A stretch of 64,000 bases of DNA from Polyodon spathula (Eukaryota; Chordata; Actinopteri; Acipenseriformes; Polyodontidae), in NCBI RefSeq assembly GCF_017654505.1, contig NC_054548.1, forward strand, positions 29,649,274-29,713,273. Reading direction: 5' to 3'. Both the position numbers and the translations under genes were made by a program. Below are positions 50,367 through 62,672 of this stretch, piece by piece. The notes beneath the pieces are model-generated. The model saw only the letters and a list, made by a program, of their open reading frames with translations, did not search any database and was not told the DNA's origin. Within the stretch, counting starts at the first letter, position 1. The number at the start of each line of letters is the position of its first letter.

Positions 50367-51335
50367 ATGGAGACAAGAACTCAAAACGGCAGTGGTTCTC
50401 CCGCCCTGCTGCATTTTCTGCGTGACACTGGGAGGCAGCATACAGGAGAACCAGACCGAAGGGATGTCTTGACTCCTCAGGTCCAGGTGTTGTCGCTTGA
50501 CCAGATCAGGATTATAAGAAGTACAAATGAGTACACAGAAGGACCTACGGTGGCTCCCAGACCTGGGAGTAAACCTGTCACCTGCCAACCTTCCCAGCAA
50601 AAAACAGAAAGGGTGCATGGCTTAAGTGAGGAGCATCAGAGGTTCAACCAGAGGGGACAACACCACCACCATCATCACACACATTCTTCTTGGGACCCTT
50701 TGACCCATTCTACAAGTATAATGAGCACTGGTTCAAGGAGTAGTACAAGGACAAGTACAAGTAGTACTTCTTCTGAGCATAGGCTTTTAGGGGCTCCTCC
50801 TCCCTCCCCACCAGGGCCAGTAATGGACCAGATAATCAGGTTGCAGCCCATGCCTTCGGAACTTAAGTCAGAGCTGAAGCCCTTAAGTGTGGAAAAATGC
50901 AGCAAGCACATGTACCGTTGTGAGGACTGTGGGAAATGCAAGTGTGAGGAGTGCACTTCTCCAAGGGCTCTTCCCTCCTGCTGGGTCTGTGACAAGCAGT
51001 GCCTTTGCTCGGCACAGGACATGGTGGACTATGGTACTTGTGTCTGCTGTGTTAAGGGTCTCTTTTACCACTGCTCCACTGATGACGAGGATAACTGTGC
51101 AGACAACCCTTGCTCGTGTCGTCGGTCTAACTGTTTTGCTCGGTGGTCTGCCATGGGTTTTATGTCCCTCTTTTTGCCCTGCCTGTTATGTTATCTTCCT
51201 GGCAAGGGTTGCCTTAAATTGTGCCAGGTCTGTTACGACCATGTCAAGAGGCCTGGCTGCAGGTGCAAAAACACCAATACAGTCTGTTGCAAAGTTCCAA
51301 ATGTCCCGCCTCGGAATTTCGAGAAACCAACATAG
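50367..51335 (+). CDS. spry2: Sprouty homolog 2 (spry2), complete single coding exon
   Basis: A 322-residue protein, close in length to mammalian SPRY2 (about 315). Seen in it: the NEYTEGP motif with the Tyr at residue 56, which in the family is phosphorylated and docks CBL; a Ser/Thr-rich motif at about 115-137; a Cys-rich Sprouty domain at about 182-296 beginning [11 protein letters not shown]; and a C-terminal PNVPPR Grb2-type proline motif followed by NFEKPT. Sprouty2 is a membrane-recruited feedback inhibitor of FGF/receptor tyrosine kinase signalling to Ras-ERK. The start is the first ATG of the exon that gives the conserved [11 protein letters not shown]-terminus. An intact frame with all Sprouty cysteines that I could check argues for a working gene. 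A His-rich run at about 99-104 is absent from the mammalian protein as I recall it. Sprouty1 and Sprouty4 fit less well. Confidence 0.97.
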   Translation: METRTQNGSGSPALLHFLRDTGRQHTGEPDRRDVLTPQVQVLSLDQIRIIRSTNEYTEGPTVAPRPGSKPVTCQPSQQKTERVHGLSEEHQRFNQRGQHHHHHHTHSSWDPLTHSTSIMSTGSRSSTRTSTSSTSSEHRLLGAPPPSPPGPVMDQIIRLQPMPSELKSELKPLSVEKCSKHMYRCEDCGKCKCEECTSPRALPSCWVCDKQCLCSAQDMVDYGTCVCCVKGLFYHCSTDDEDNCADNPCSCRRSNCFARWSAMGFMSLFLPCLLCYLPGKGCLKLCQVCYDHVKRPGCRCKNTNTVCCKVPNVPPRNFEKPT

Positions 51336-52140
51336 GCAGGACATCTCTAGTAAAGACTTTCGTCATCCACAACAAACAAACTGACAACAACGTTGTAGTT
51401 TTGGCACTGTAGTACCACAGGGTTGGGGGATTTACTTCATTTTTTGAAGTGACACGCTTCGTGTTTTATTTTTATTTGTATTTTTTTTAGCTGTCATCTT
51501 AACTAGGAATTCTGGAGGGAGCTTTTTTTTTTTTTTTAAAGCTCAAATCCAGAAATGTAATTCTTCACTTGTAATATAATTGATAAGCTAAAGCTGTAAA
51601 CACTCCTGATCAGTTGTGTATTTTTGTGAATAATACTTGCAAAATATGTAAATTAGCAAATTACTTTTGTTTTCTGCCAGAGATAATGTGTTATATTTTT
51701 GTATATATAATATTTCAACTGTGAAAACAATGGTGCCATAGCAATGGCATCCTGATAAAATATTATACTAATATGTTGTACATTTGGTTGAATGTGAAGC
51801 AATCCGTATATTTTAAATTAGGCATATTTTGCCTTACACAGAAGCCTACAAATACATGAATCTCCCCTCAGCTACATGTATATTGTACAGTGACCATGAG
51901 AAACAGCCTTTATTTTAAAATTTTTCAACATTTAGTGTAAAGAATATTTATTTGAAGTTTTATTATTTTATATAAAAAAAAAGTATTTATTATAAAAGGC
52001 ATCTTCAAAATATCACCCTTTTTTAAATGGGGGGGACTTCGTTGTTTCTGCAGATAAGGGTGACGCAAATCAGATGCATATGTTCACTATAAAATAGAAA
52101 ATATATTAACGTTTGAAATTAAACAATGGAGTTTTGTGTT
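51336..52140 (+). other. spry2: spry2 3' UTR
   Basis: AT-rich sequence directly after the TAG stop, with several TATTTAT and ATTTA motifs of the type that destabilise immediate-early transcripts. That suits a feedback regulator such as Sprouty2. An ATTAAA signal at 52118-52123 is followed by a T/GT-rich tract near 52135-52155, which is the best candidate polyadenylation site. The 3' end is inferred. Confidence 0.5.
52118..52123 (+). terminator. candidate spry2 polyadenylation signal (ATTAAA)
   Basis: ATTAAA followed about 15 bases later by a T/GT-rich run. Other near-signals (GATAAA, TATAAA) occur upstream, so alternative sites are possible. Confidence 0.4.
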
Positions 52141-52332
52141 TTTTTTCTTCTCTGTGATACAACTTGTTCATCTGAATACTTCAAGATCTGCTTGTAAATG
52201 ATGTAATTGCAGTGAAACCCTCTTAATGGGGTCATATATAAAGTCAATTTTGATTATAGTATGTACTGATTCAATGAACCAGTGTTCTGTTTAGTGGTTT
52301 ACACTGTACTTTACACTATCTGAGAGTTGGTA

Positions 52333-52381
<49 letters not shown>

Positions 52382-52382
52382 C
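52333..52382 (+). repeat. (TATC)n microsatellite
   Basis: Twelve tetranucleotide units just past the spry2 3' UTR. Confidence 0.97.
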
Positions 52383-52619
52383 TCAGCATCAAAACTAAAA
52401 CTATTTACTAAAACAGATGTGAAAATGAGTCAATGTCTGTGTTTATACCTCTGTTTTTTGACGTGGTAAAGTCAGACCATTCTCATATTTGATACATCCT
52501 CACAGTAAACCTTTAAACCTTGTCTGGACTATCTCCTTGATTTCAGTTGCTTTACATGTCTAATCTTCATTTGCACTCATTCTTTTGAATATTATTATTA
52601 TAAAACGATCCAGTATCAT

Positions 52620-52930
52620 CAATCAATCGGCATCTAGCTATAGCGGGCATTAATAGACAGTAGACACCTGCTTGAATATCACTGCATCACCTGTGAATCA
52701 AATTTATCCGTGCAAGTGCTGGCTTTTGGACAGTCAGTACTAAACAAAGACACAACTGGTCCAAATGTATTTTATTATTCACCAAAACCAGCCAATCAAT
52801 ACTTTGCACAAATGAAAGCAACCAATTCTGTACCTGCAACAGCCAAGTCTGCCAATCGGAGCCTTGCAGCTTGATTGGAGCTCAGACCGCAACATTCAAC
52901 AACAATAAACTGAGACACAGACAATTGTTT
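52620..52930 (+). repeat. probable body of the foldback-repeat family, copy 2
   Basis: Loosely similar in order to 12590-13000 (ATCTAGC...AGCGGGC, GGACAGTCAGTACTAAACAA, CACAACTGGTCCAAATG, CAGCCAATCAATAC). It has no coding capacity. Confidence 0.35.
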
Positions 52931-52931
52931 A

Positions 52932-53075
52932 ACAGCGATAGCGTCCTTTGATTGATAGCTCTACCGTGTGGTAGTTGACCGCAACTTTTGGTCGCACTTT
53001 TGGCTCGGGACGCTTAACTCCAGTAGAGGTCAACTATTACACAGTAGAGCCTTCATCAACGGGCACTGATGTGCA
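52932..53075. repeat. foldback repeat, copy 2
   Basis: Same layout as the copy at 13.4 kb: AGCGATAGCG, then GCTCTACCGTGTGGTAGTTG, a loop with CGGGACGCTTAACTCCAGTA, then GGTCAACTATTACACAGTAG. Arms have diverged and pair less well. Upstream sequence (from about 52620) is also loosely similar to the sequence upstream of copy 1. Confidence 0.7.
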
Positions 53076-54126
53076 TGTTTTTACAGTTCTTGCTAGCATG
53101 GACCAATGATATACAAATCTTGAGTCTTACAGGAAATAAAAATGCAAAAAGCTTTTTTATCTTTTAAAGAGAGGAAGAAAAGAACAGAAGTTGGCTACTT
53201 TCCCTTTCAAGCTAGACTGGAATCTTTTTTTTTTTTCCTTCCAAAAATGCATCTGCAAGTTGTAGAGCAGCTGAATGATTTAGCAGGCTTTCTGGTAGGC
53301 CGACGATTGGGAAGCATATGCTGCACTTGAGCTTTGTACCCAACTCGACTGTTAAGCCTATGTACCAGATGTTTAGAGTACACACATGCATATCAGGTAT
53401 TAAAATACAGCGGAGAAAACGACATGCTTTTAAAAACACCTCAAATCAATTGCATTAAGTGCCCGAAAGGGGGACGTGTCAAATTGGTCTGGCAGTTTCA
53501 AATTTTGCAGAGTGGGTGCGTATTTAAAATGATTAAAAAAAAAAAAATGGACTGAACTGTTAGCAAGGAACATAGTGAGTGTAAATCCTACGTTTGTCAC
53601 ATGAATTGGTATGTCTATAAAAGCAACTCCCATGCGAACACCAGCAAAAACCAAGGAACTGCAAGGAATGGGAATTGGAATTGGGAATTGCTTTTTAAAT
53701 ATGAACTGGAATGGAAAAATTGACCCTAACCCTGATTAAAAAAAAAAAAACTGATCAACTACAGGGAAACTCTTGGTAACAAATCTCCCCAAATTAACTG
53801 TTGCATGGGAAACTTTTAGCTAGATATTTAACCCATTAGCCATCCTGGCTATGATAGTGCATAATATGATCTGCTTTGTGAAGAGGTGTGTAAAATGAAT
53901 GTGAGCACATAGGGTTGATCATGAAGGTGGCCACTAAAATCCCTTAATGTGTGGTTTGGAAAAAGAACAAGATGAACCCACATGCTTGGCACTAGAACAG
54001 ATAACCTTGGGATATATTAATCTCAACAAGTAAGTTCCATTCAGGTGGGTCTGTTTGTCATAATGGTTATTGTGTAAGACTACACAGATGTTAGTCGCAG
54101 TAAAATAAAAGATTTCCCACCGCTAA

Positions 54127-54160
<34 letters not shown>

Positions 54161-54171
54161 ATATATATATA
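54127..54171 (+). repeat. (TA)n microsatellite
   Basis: Imperfect TA array. Confidence 0.96.
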
Positions 54172-55121
54172 CGATATGCTACTGTATTAGTACTCATTGT
54201 CCTTCCCCGTTGGTATAAAACATCTACTTGTTATATGGTTGCTTACTGGAGGTTTGATGCTCAACAACAAAATGCTTTGCAAAAGACAACCAGCTGCACT
54301 GCCCAGCCTCATTTCTTAGAGAACATCCAATTTAAATACGGTATTTTAGACTGATTGTGTGCTGAACCTTGGGCCTTGTTACTCCACTTCAGAGCCCTTA
54401 CTGTTTATCTGCAGGGGTTTCATTGTATGTATGACCCCGGCTCAAATCAGGAACACATGGAAGGCTATTCTAAACCCAACACAAGTTGTGCTGCTGCCTT
54501 TATATCTTACCTAGTAAGTACAATAAAGTCTGAATGTACGCTGTCTTGTTCATAAACCTATAGCACATTTTTGCATTTCACATTGTCTTCAGCTTTTGGA
54601 TACTCAGTAGTGACAATGGTCAAAGTCATGACTGGCGTTCTATTCTTACCTCCAGGAAACAATGCTACACCTTTTGAGTTCCAAGTGGTTTCCAGTAATT
54701 TGTGGTAGCTAAAGTTCTAAGAAGGCTCACTTGATCTTTAGTTTATTAGCAAACCTGTGTAACTGGAAACATGCTTTGACAGGACCACCCAATGCTTGAA
54801 GATGAACACAGGTCCCTCCAAGTAAGTGCCTTTGACTCCCAATTGTCCTGTTTGTCTATTTATGGCAAGGCCCAGTTAGCTGGCAAAAAATATCTGTGCA
54901 CCTTAATGAACAATAACCATATGCAACGAAAATGCAGTCAGACAGTGTTTCAACTTGCTGGACTTCAACTCCTCTGCCTTTTTGCTTGTTTCCCCATGTT
55001 TAACAATTCACTGAGTAGCAACAACATACACTCGGACAGTAAGTGAAGATACTTTTGCTATAGCCTTACTTACAACCTCTTTATTTTCACTCAACCACTT
55101 ACGTTGTTATTGAGGATGTTT

Positions 55122-55147
55122 CTATTTATTTATTTATTTATTTATTG
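55122..55147 (+). repeat. (TTTA)n microsatellite
   Basis: About six ATTT units. Confidence 0.93.
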
Positions 55148-56149
55148 AGATAAAAAGGCAAAGAATACTAATAGCATGTGAATAACAAGATGGTATATAA
55201 TTATCCAAAATGACACTTTTAAAATACAGATGTTTGCTTTAGTTTCATTTTGTCATTTTATTTTTGCTGCTCAGTCTGAGAGCATTGGATCCCTGGGTCT
55301 AAGCTCTATCATGCATAGCTTTTAATGCATTGTGTTGTAAAAATACTACATATAAAAATAATATATTAATAGTCTGTAAAACATGTTCAAATAGGAACAT
55401 TCCTTATTTTAAATCAAGTTTTTAAGCTTCCTTTCCCTCATTATCTTAACTGTTGTACATTAGAAACAATAAGTGGTTGGTGACAAGTAGCTCTGTGAAG
55501 GCAAAGGGTTAAAGATGTCACTTTAAATGACAAAAGCTGAACAGTTTACCCCATATTCAGCCTCTCATGTATTCATCCTTTTTTCTATGGACTTGGCTAT
55601 CTCAGCTTTCTAAGCCCCTCAACTACCTGCCCCTAATTGGTATTCTTGGAAGGGGCTTTCTGTTTGTGTGTGTTTTGTATTTGTGTGCTAATGGGCATGA
55701 GCTTGCTCAGAAGAGTACAGGATACTCAGAACGGAGAGTTGAGCTGTGCTGCATTTCAACCTTAAATGCCTTTTTAATGTGGCTCAAGCACAAAAGCCCT
55801 ACTGATTAGAGGGGAAAGATGACACCCTGTGAAATCCTGCCTGTGTAAGCACACACCTAGATGCAAATCAAATTAGCCTACAGTTACAAAAGCAGCTTGC
55901 TAAATGTATAGACCTGATTCAAATCGGAAAGATTTTAACACCATTGTTTTATGGTTAGTGCAACCTTACAGCATGTTTTTAAGAAAGACAACTATTTGTG
56001 AATGGTTTACTGGTAAAGTAGACCAAACATGTGCATGTATGAATGAAGTGAATTGATTGTTTTGAATTAGTTTTCTGTCTAATAGGAACTGATCCAGAAA
56101 TATAATTATTTGTCATCCCAACTAAAGCTACTGGTAAACTGAAGTAATG

Positions 56150-56206
<57 letters not shown>

Positions 56207-56221
56207 TATATATATATATAT
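56150..56221 (+). repeat. (TA)n microsatellite
   Basis: About 35 TA units with one TAAT interruption. Confidence 0.97.
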
Positions 56222-57918
56222 ACGTGACTATTATATATTGCTGAAAATGTCTGCTTCAATTTGTGAAACAGATTGAATCTGTGCATATAGGAAGAGAGGT
56301 TGTATATGCTCCCCCTTAAAAATACACATACACGCAAGTTGTAAGCAAAGTATTCCTCAGCTCAGTGGCTTGACTGAGGTGCAATTGGAAATGCCTAGAA
56401 TGGCTCTTTGTTGATTTTAGCTCGCACTGCAGTCCAGTGTTGCTGTGAAGCAGAGTGCTATTGAATCTGTTCACTCAGGCAGAGCACTCAACAGGAAGGA
56501 AGGAAGCAGCCATTCTTTCTGGTTCTATTGTCTGACCACCAGGCTTAAGCAATCAAACAGTTATGCAGGCTGAGTTGAGGTGCTTGCCTGTTGTGGTGGG
56601 GGGAAGGGCAGTATCTCGCAACAACTGCTTACACATTTTCTCACATCAGTTAGATTACTTGAAAAGTTGTGAATAGACTTATTTTAATATACTGCTTTTT
56701 AATTTTTTTTTTTTTTTTTACCTTGAGCCTTTTTATCAGAAGAGAAAAAGATTTTGTTCATATTTTGTTGACATATTTGTTTTTCCTTTTTATTTATATG
56801 TAAACATTTCCTAATCTTGACTTTACTTATTTAATTCCAACAGGTAACGTTGTCTTTCACCAAATTTGCACTGTCTTGCTTTACCTTATGTCAAGTGAAT
56901 TATATATAATTACACACTTTAAAAATGCATATCTATGTATTTGTTTGCCTTGCAGTTTTTAAAAAAAAGTATTTCTATTCAGTTTGACTATGGCAATCCT
57001 ATAGAAGACTTGCAATTCACCACTGAACAGTTTTGAAACTGCTGCCTAACATAAACTTCTACCAGTGCTAACAGACTGCAAATGAGACTTAGACGTGGTC
57101 TGTCGTGTGCGGCACAAGACAATTTGACACTTCAGATTTGAACTAAAACACATAAACCACAAGTGGGAAGGAAAAATAAATTCACTGTTTTGGAAGTGTT
57201 TCTTAGCACCTGAACACTGGAAATGTTTGATTCAGGAGTCAAGATGAAACAGGTGGGAAGTGAATAATTGTGTTGTTTAAGATGGTCACAGACAAGACCA
57301 GAAATACCCCTGGACTGCAGCTTTATATCACTGCATACATGAAAGCAGAGCTACATTGATTTTTAACCTCTTGGGTGATGAAGTTGGATACAGACTTTCG
57401 TTTTTAAAGAGGACTTCATTGTATATATATTTTTTGTTTTATCCTATTGAAGTTGGATTGATATTTGTCTATGTTCAAATGTGGGTATGCTTTTAAAATA
57501 AAAACATAATGTATACAACACATAGAGCTCTTTATATTATTAAGCACCATTTATAACATGACTGTATTGCCAACAACAAAAAGAAAGAAACTTGGTGTAG
57601 GTGACAGGTAACTAGCTGGATCTTATATCTATTCAAACACTTCGGCGGATCAATGGCAGGCAATTAGAACTAAAGAGCAACTCCTGAACACCTTAACACT
57701 GACTAAATAGAACATTAACAAAATGACATGGTTTTAACAAGAGCCTCTCAGGTGGATTGCAGACATCATAAAAAGAACACATTAGTTAACATCTATGCTG
57801 CAGTATAAAACAGCTCAAGAATAACGTGCCGTTGATATGTCAACAGAATCCTCTGATGGATTGTAGCCTTAGGGTGTACACATTATTCCAATATATAAAA
57901 TATTACTACTACTATGAC

Positions 57919-57920
<2 letters not shown>

Positions 57921-57953
<33 letters not shown>

Positions 57954-57960
57954 TTAATAA
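57921..57960 (+). repeat. (AAT)n microsatellite at the miniature LTR element insertion site
   Basis: The array continues on the far side of the element (58490-58519), so the element sits within it. Confidence 0.95.
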
Positions 57961-58169
57961 TGTAGCGTGCACGAGGGAAGGCAACAGCATGGCTAGCAGT
58001 TGATGTAATCACATACAAAGACATAAGCCTGATATACGCTCCTTGTAAAGTATATCAGTGGTATCGGCGCTATGCTTCAGTGCGAGAGGTCCCAGGTTCG
58101 CGCCTGCCCTCCACCTGTGGATTGCCTTGCCCTGTGTGGTGCCTGTCTGCAGGAACAGAGATCACTACA
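57961..58169 (+). repeat. 5' LTR of the miniature element
   Basis: TGTAG...CTACA ends. Compared with the 3' LTR it lacks about 18 bases around CGGCTCTTTT, and it has several substitutions. It retains GGCGCTATGCTTCAGTGC and GGTTCGCGCC of the tRNA-like module. Confidence 0.8.
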
Positions 58170-58266
58170 TTGGTGTCAGAAGTGGACGCAGGGACCCTGG
58201 CATGCATTTGTTGGACTGTAGCCTGGTGAGCAAGTCTGGGGTGGACTTGAGGCTGGCAAGAGAGAG

Positions 58267-58489
58267 TGTAGTGTGCACGGGGGAAGGCAACAGCATGGCT
58301 GGTAGTTGATCTAATCATATACGAGGACATAAGCCTGATATACACTCCTTGCAAAGGAGCCGGCTCTTTTGTACAGTGGTATCGGCGCTACGCTTCAGTG
58401 CAAGAGGTCTGGGTTCGTGCCTGCCCTCCGACTATGTGTGGATTGCCTCATCCTGTGTGAGGTGTCTGGCTGCAGGAAAGATTGCTACA
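58267..58489 (+). repeat. 3' LTR of the miniature element, with tRNA-like module
   Basis: Carries a more complete tRNA-like segment at about 58356-58428: box A-like TTGTACAGTGGT (58369-58380), a 5-bp stem GCGCT/AGTGC around a 7-base loop (58385-58401), and box B-like GGGTTCGTGCC (58411-58421). Confidence 0.78.
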
Positions 58490-58519
58490 ATAATAATATT
58501 AATAATACTAATAATACAT

Positions 58520-59369
58520 AGTTGTTCTCTGTAGTCAACCAAAGGTGATTTTTTTTTTTAATGCTTTACATTGCATTGCTAAGATGTGCATCATACAAAT
58601 GTAGGTATAGCCCCTGAGCTGTTAAGTTCTAGACAAGTGCCTGTAGAGAGGGGATGCAGCACCTTTGGTTTGATACTGAGTGTGGCTGCCCTCTGAAAGC
58701 ATTTAAGCATCTGACTGTTGCCTATTCAGTCTTTCCTTGTCAGACTAATTCTACTTCCATTCGTCAACCTTATTCATCTCAAATAATTTTTTTTTTTTTT
58801 TACAGTCATTAAGCGGCATTGAGTGACAGGGAGAAATGGGGAATTTTTGCAAGTGCTTTGTTTTTCTGAGCTTGCTTGACTGTGAAAAGAATTATACTTT
58901 CTCCCATGCCCACCTATTTGTGATAATGCCTTGTGTGATAACTGCACTTCAGATGCCTTCTCTTTAATCCCACAAAACTACAAAAGAAAGCTGATCCAAA
59001 CACTAAAACGGTGATTCAAATGTCACTGTCACTGTTTTCTGACTTTCTGAAATTCAAACAAAATCAGCTCGACAATGTAATCAAGTATGACGGCCAGGAG
59101 ATAAACTGGATTATGCAGTGGTCGGCAAACCAGACAGAGAAAAACTTTGGTAACTATACGGTTACTTCAAAAACATTTTATATTATTTATGTACTTACTT
59201 ATGCGGTATCAGCTATATTTAAACAAAATATATAAGTCAATATTTATTTACGTTTGCTGTATCAGATATATTTAAACTAAATATATAAAGTTGTATTTAC
59301 TATCCAATCTTGCCTCACATATTTTCTTGACTGATTCATATATTAAATACTGCATCCCTCGGGCATATA
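58520..59369. other. intergenic DNA, no gene seen
   Basis: AT-rich sequence; the frame at 59011-59235 has no recognisable features. Confidence 0.55.
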
Positions 59370-59704
59370 CAGTGGCTTGCGAAAGTATTGACCCCCCTTG
59401 GCATTTTTCCTATTTTGTTGCCTTACAACCTGGAATTAAAATGGATTTTTATTTGGATTTCATGTAATGGACATACACAAAATAGACCAAATTGGTGAAG
59501 TGAAATGAAAAAAATAACTTGTTTAAAAAAATTCTAAAAAATAAATAATGGAAAAGTGGTGCGTAAATATGTATTCACCCCCTTTGCTATTAAGCCTCTA
59601 AATAAGATCTGGTGCCACCAGTTACCTTCAGAAGTCACATAATTAGTTAAATAAAGTCCACCTGTGTGCAATCTAAGTGTCACATGATCTGTCACATGAT
59701 CTCA

Positions 59705-59705
<1 letters not shown>

Positions 59706-59769
<64 letters not shown>
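59706..59769 (+). repeat. (TA)n inside a Tc1 leader
   Basis: About 32 TA units between the Tc1 left repeat and the transposase start. Confidence 0.97.
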
Positions 59770-59772
<3 letters not shown>

Positions 59773-59836
59773 GTTCTGAAAGGCCCCAGAGTCTGCAACA
59801 CCACTAAGCAAGGGGCACCACCAAGCAAGTGGCACC

Positions 59837-60669
59837 ATGAAGACCAAGGAGCTCTCCAAATAGGTCAGGGACAAAGTTGTGGAGAAGTACAGATCAGGGT
59901 TGGGTTATAAAAAAATATCCAAAACTTTGAACATCCCACAGAGCACCATTAAAAAATGGAAAGAATATAACACCTCAACAAACCTGGCAAGAGAGGGCCG
60001 CCCACCAACTCACAGACCAGGCAAGGAGGGCATTAATCAGAGAGGCAACAAAGAGACCAAAGATAACCCTGAAGGAGCTGCAAAGCTCCACAGCGGAGAT
60101 TGGAGTATCTGTCCATAGGACCACTTTAAGCCGTACATTCCACAGAGCTGGGCTTTACGGAAGAGTGGCCAGAAAAAAAAGCCATTGCTTAAAGAAAAAA
60201 ATAGCAAACACGTTTGGTGTTCGCCAAAAGGCATGTGGGAGACTCCCCAAACATATGGAAGAAGGTACTCTGGTCAGATGAGACTAAAATTGAGCTTTTT
60301 GGCCATCAAGGAAAACGCTATGTCTGGCTCAAACCCAACACCTCTCATCACCCCGAGAACACCATCCCCACAATGAAGCATGGTGGTGGCAGCATCATGC
60401 TGTGGGGATGTTTTTCATTGGCAGGGACTGGGAAACTGGTCAGAATTGAAGGAATGATGGATGGCCCTAAATACAGGGAAATTCTTGAGGGAAACCTGTT
60501 TCAGTCTTCCAGAGATTTGAGACTGGGACGGAGGTTCACCTTCCAACAGGACAATGACCCTAAGCATACTCCTAAAGCAACACTCGAGTGGTTTAAAGGG
60601 AAACATTTAGCAGTTTTTGCCTTGAAGCATGGGCAAAAATCCCAATGGCTAGATGTGCCAAGCTTATAG
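59837..60669 (+). pseudogene. Tc1-family transposase lacking its third catalytic residue
   Basis: The frame opens with ATG at 59837 but meets TAG after eight codons, probably CAG to TAG. The helix-turn-helix part follows (KYRSGLGYKKISKTLNIP), then a frameshift near the GRPP hinge. The catalytic part at about 60262-60669 contains LWSDETKIELFG (first Asp), [11 protein letters not shown], and QQDNDPKHT (second Asp). The block [11 protein letters not shown] with the Glu, present in related copies, is missing; the frame passes directly from the lost segment to QWLDVPSL and a stop. The deletion makes this copy inactive independently of its frameshifts. Confidence 0.88.
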
Positions 60670-60938
60670 ATACATACCCCAAGGTGGCTCTACAAAGTAT
60701 TGACTTTGGGGGGGTGAATACTTATGCACGCTCAAGTTTTCTGTTTTTTTTGTCTTATTTCTTGTTTGTTTCACAATCAAAAATATTTAGCATCTTCAAA
60801 GTGGTAGGCATGTTGTGTAAATCAAATGATACAAACCCCCAAAAAGACAATTTTAATTCTAGGTTGTAAGGCAACAAAATAGGAAAAATGCCAACGGTGG
60901 GGGGGGGGGGGGGGGGTCAATACTTTCGCAAGCCACTG

Positions 60939-62236
<1,298 letters not shown>

Positions 62237-62240
<4 letters not shown>

Positions 62241-62672
62241 GTCTTTTTTTAAGTTCCCAGTTTTTTAGATCCTACTATGTCACCTTGTAGACTATTCCAT
62301 GTACTTATAACTCTGTATGTAAAAAGTGCTTACTACTCTCTGTTCTAAACTTACTTTTACACAGCATCCAATTATGCTCTCTTGTTCTACCTTGGGATTT
62401 TATCCTTACCATTTATGATTTTATAGACTTCAATCAAGTCCCTTCTTTCCATTCCTTTTTTTCTGGGCTGAAGAGATTTAGTAATTTGAACCTGTCCTCA
62501 TAGCTCATGTCAATAAGTCCTGGGATCAGTTTAATTTCTCATGTGTCTTTTTTGTAGCGGTGACCAAAACTGCACACAGTAATTCTAGGTGGGGTCTAAC
62601 TAGGTCATTGTATAATCTTAGCATAACCTCCCTAGACTTGTATTTCACACTTTTTGCAATATTGCCTAACTC
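62237..62672 (-). pseudogene. decayed CR1/L2-clade LINE reverse transcriptase, C-terminal part
   Basis: On the minus strand from about 62668: NIAKSVKYKSREVMLRLYND and LVRPHLE, a strong match to the same region of the two intact LINE fragments (KSREVMLKLYNALVRPHLEY). Remnants of SYEDR, NLFS and RRDLIEVYKI follow in shifting frames with many stops. It is much older than the 14.7-kb and 41.8-kb copies. Confidence 0.8.

Larger units (their letters stand above)
53076..57920. other. intergenic DNA downstream of spry2
   Basis: Microsatellites only. Open frames such as 55567-55809 and 54792-55046 show no domain and no exon context. Confidence 0.55.
57961..58489 (+). mobile_element. miniature LTR retroelement (TRIM-like)
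   Basis: Two direct repeats, 57961-58169 (209 bases) and 58267-58489 (223 bases), both starting TGTAG and ending CTACA, surround only 97 bases. One base after the first repeat is TGGTGTCAGAAGTGG (58171-58185), a primer-binding site complementary to a tRNA 3' end (CCACTTCTGACACCA, which fits tRNA-Leu as I recall it). Just before the second repeat is a purine tract (GCAAGAGAGAG). ATAA borders both sides but lies in an (AAT)n array, so it is weak as a target duplication. There is no coding capacity, hence a non-autonomous element. Confidence 0.82.
59370..60938 (+). mobile_element. Tc1/mariner transposon, complete ends, TA target duplication
   Basis: Terminal repeats CAGTGGCTTGCGAAAGTA at 59370 and its inverse ending at 60938, each flanked by TA. 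The repeats extend inwards over about 60 bases (CCTATTTTGTTGCCTTACAA and its inverse). A (TA)n array at about 59706-59769 has grown or been inserted in the 5' leader, and a G homopolymer of about 19 lies in the right repeat (about 60898-60916). Length is about 1.57 kb, ordinary for Tc1. Confidence 0.95.

Noticed and set aside
50675..51071. Antisense frames overlapping spry2
   Set aside because: Shadows of a strongly conserved coding exon; no independent signature.
58356..58428. A functional tRNA gene
   Set aside because: The D and T arms do not pair properly and the acceptor stem is not recognisable; it is tRNA-like sequence within an LTR.
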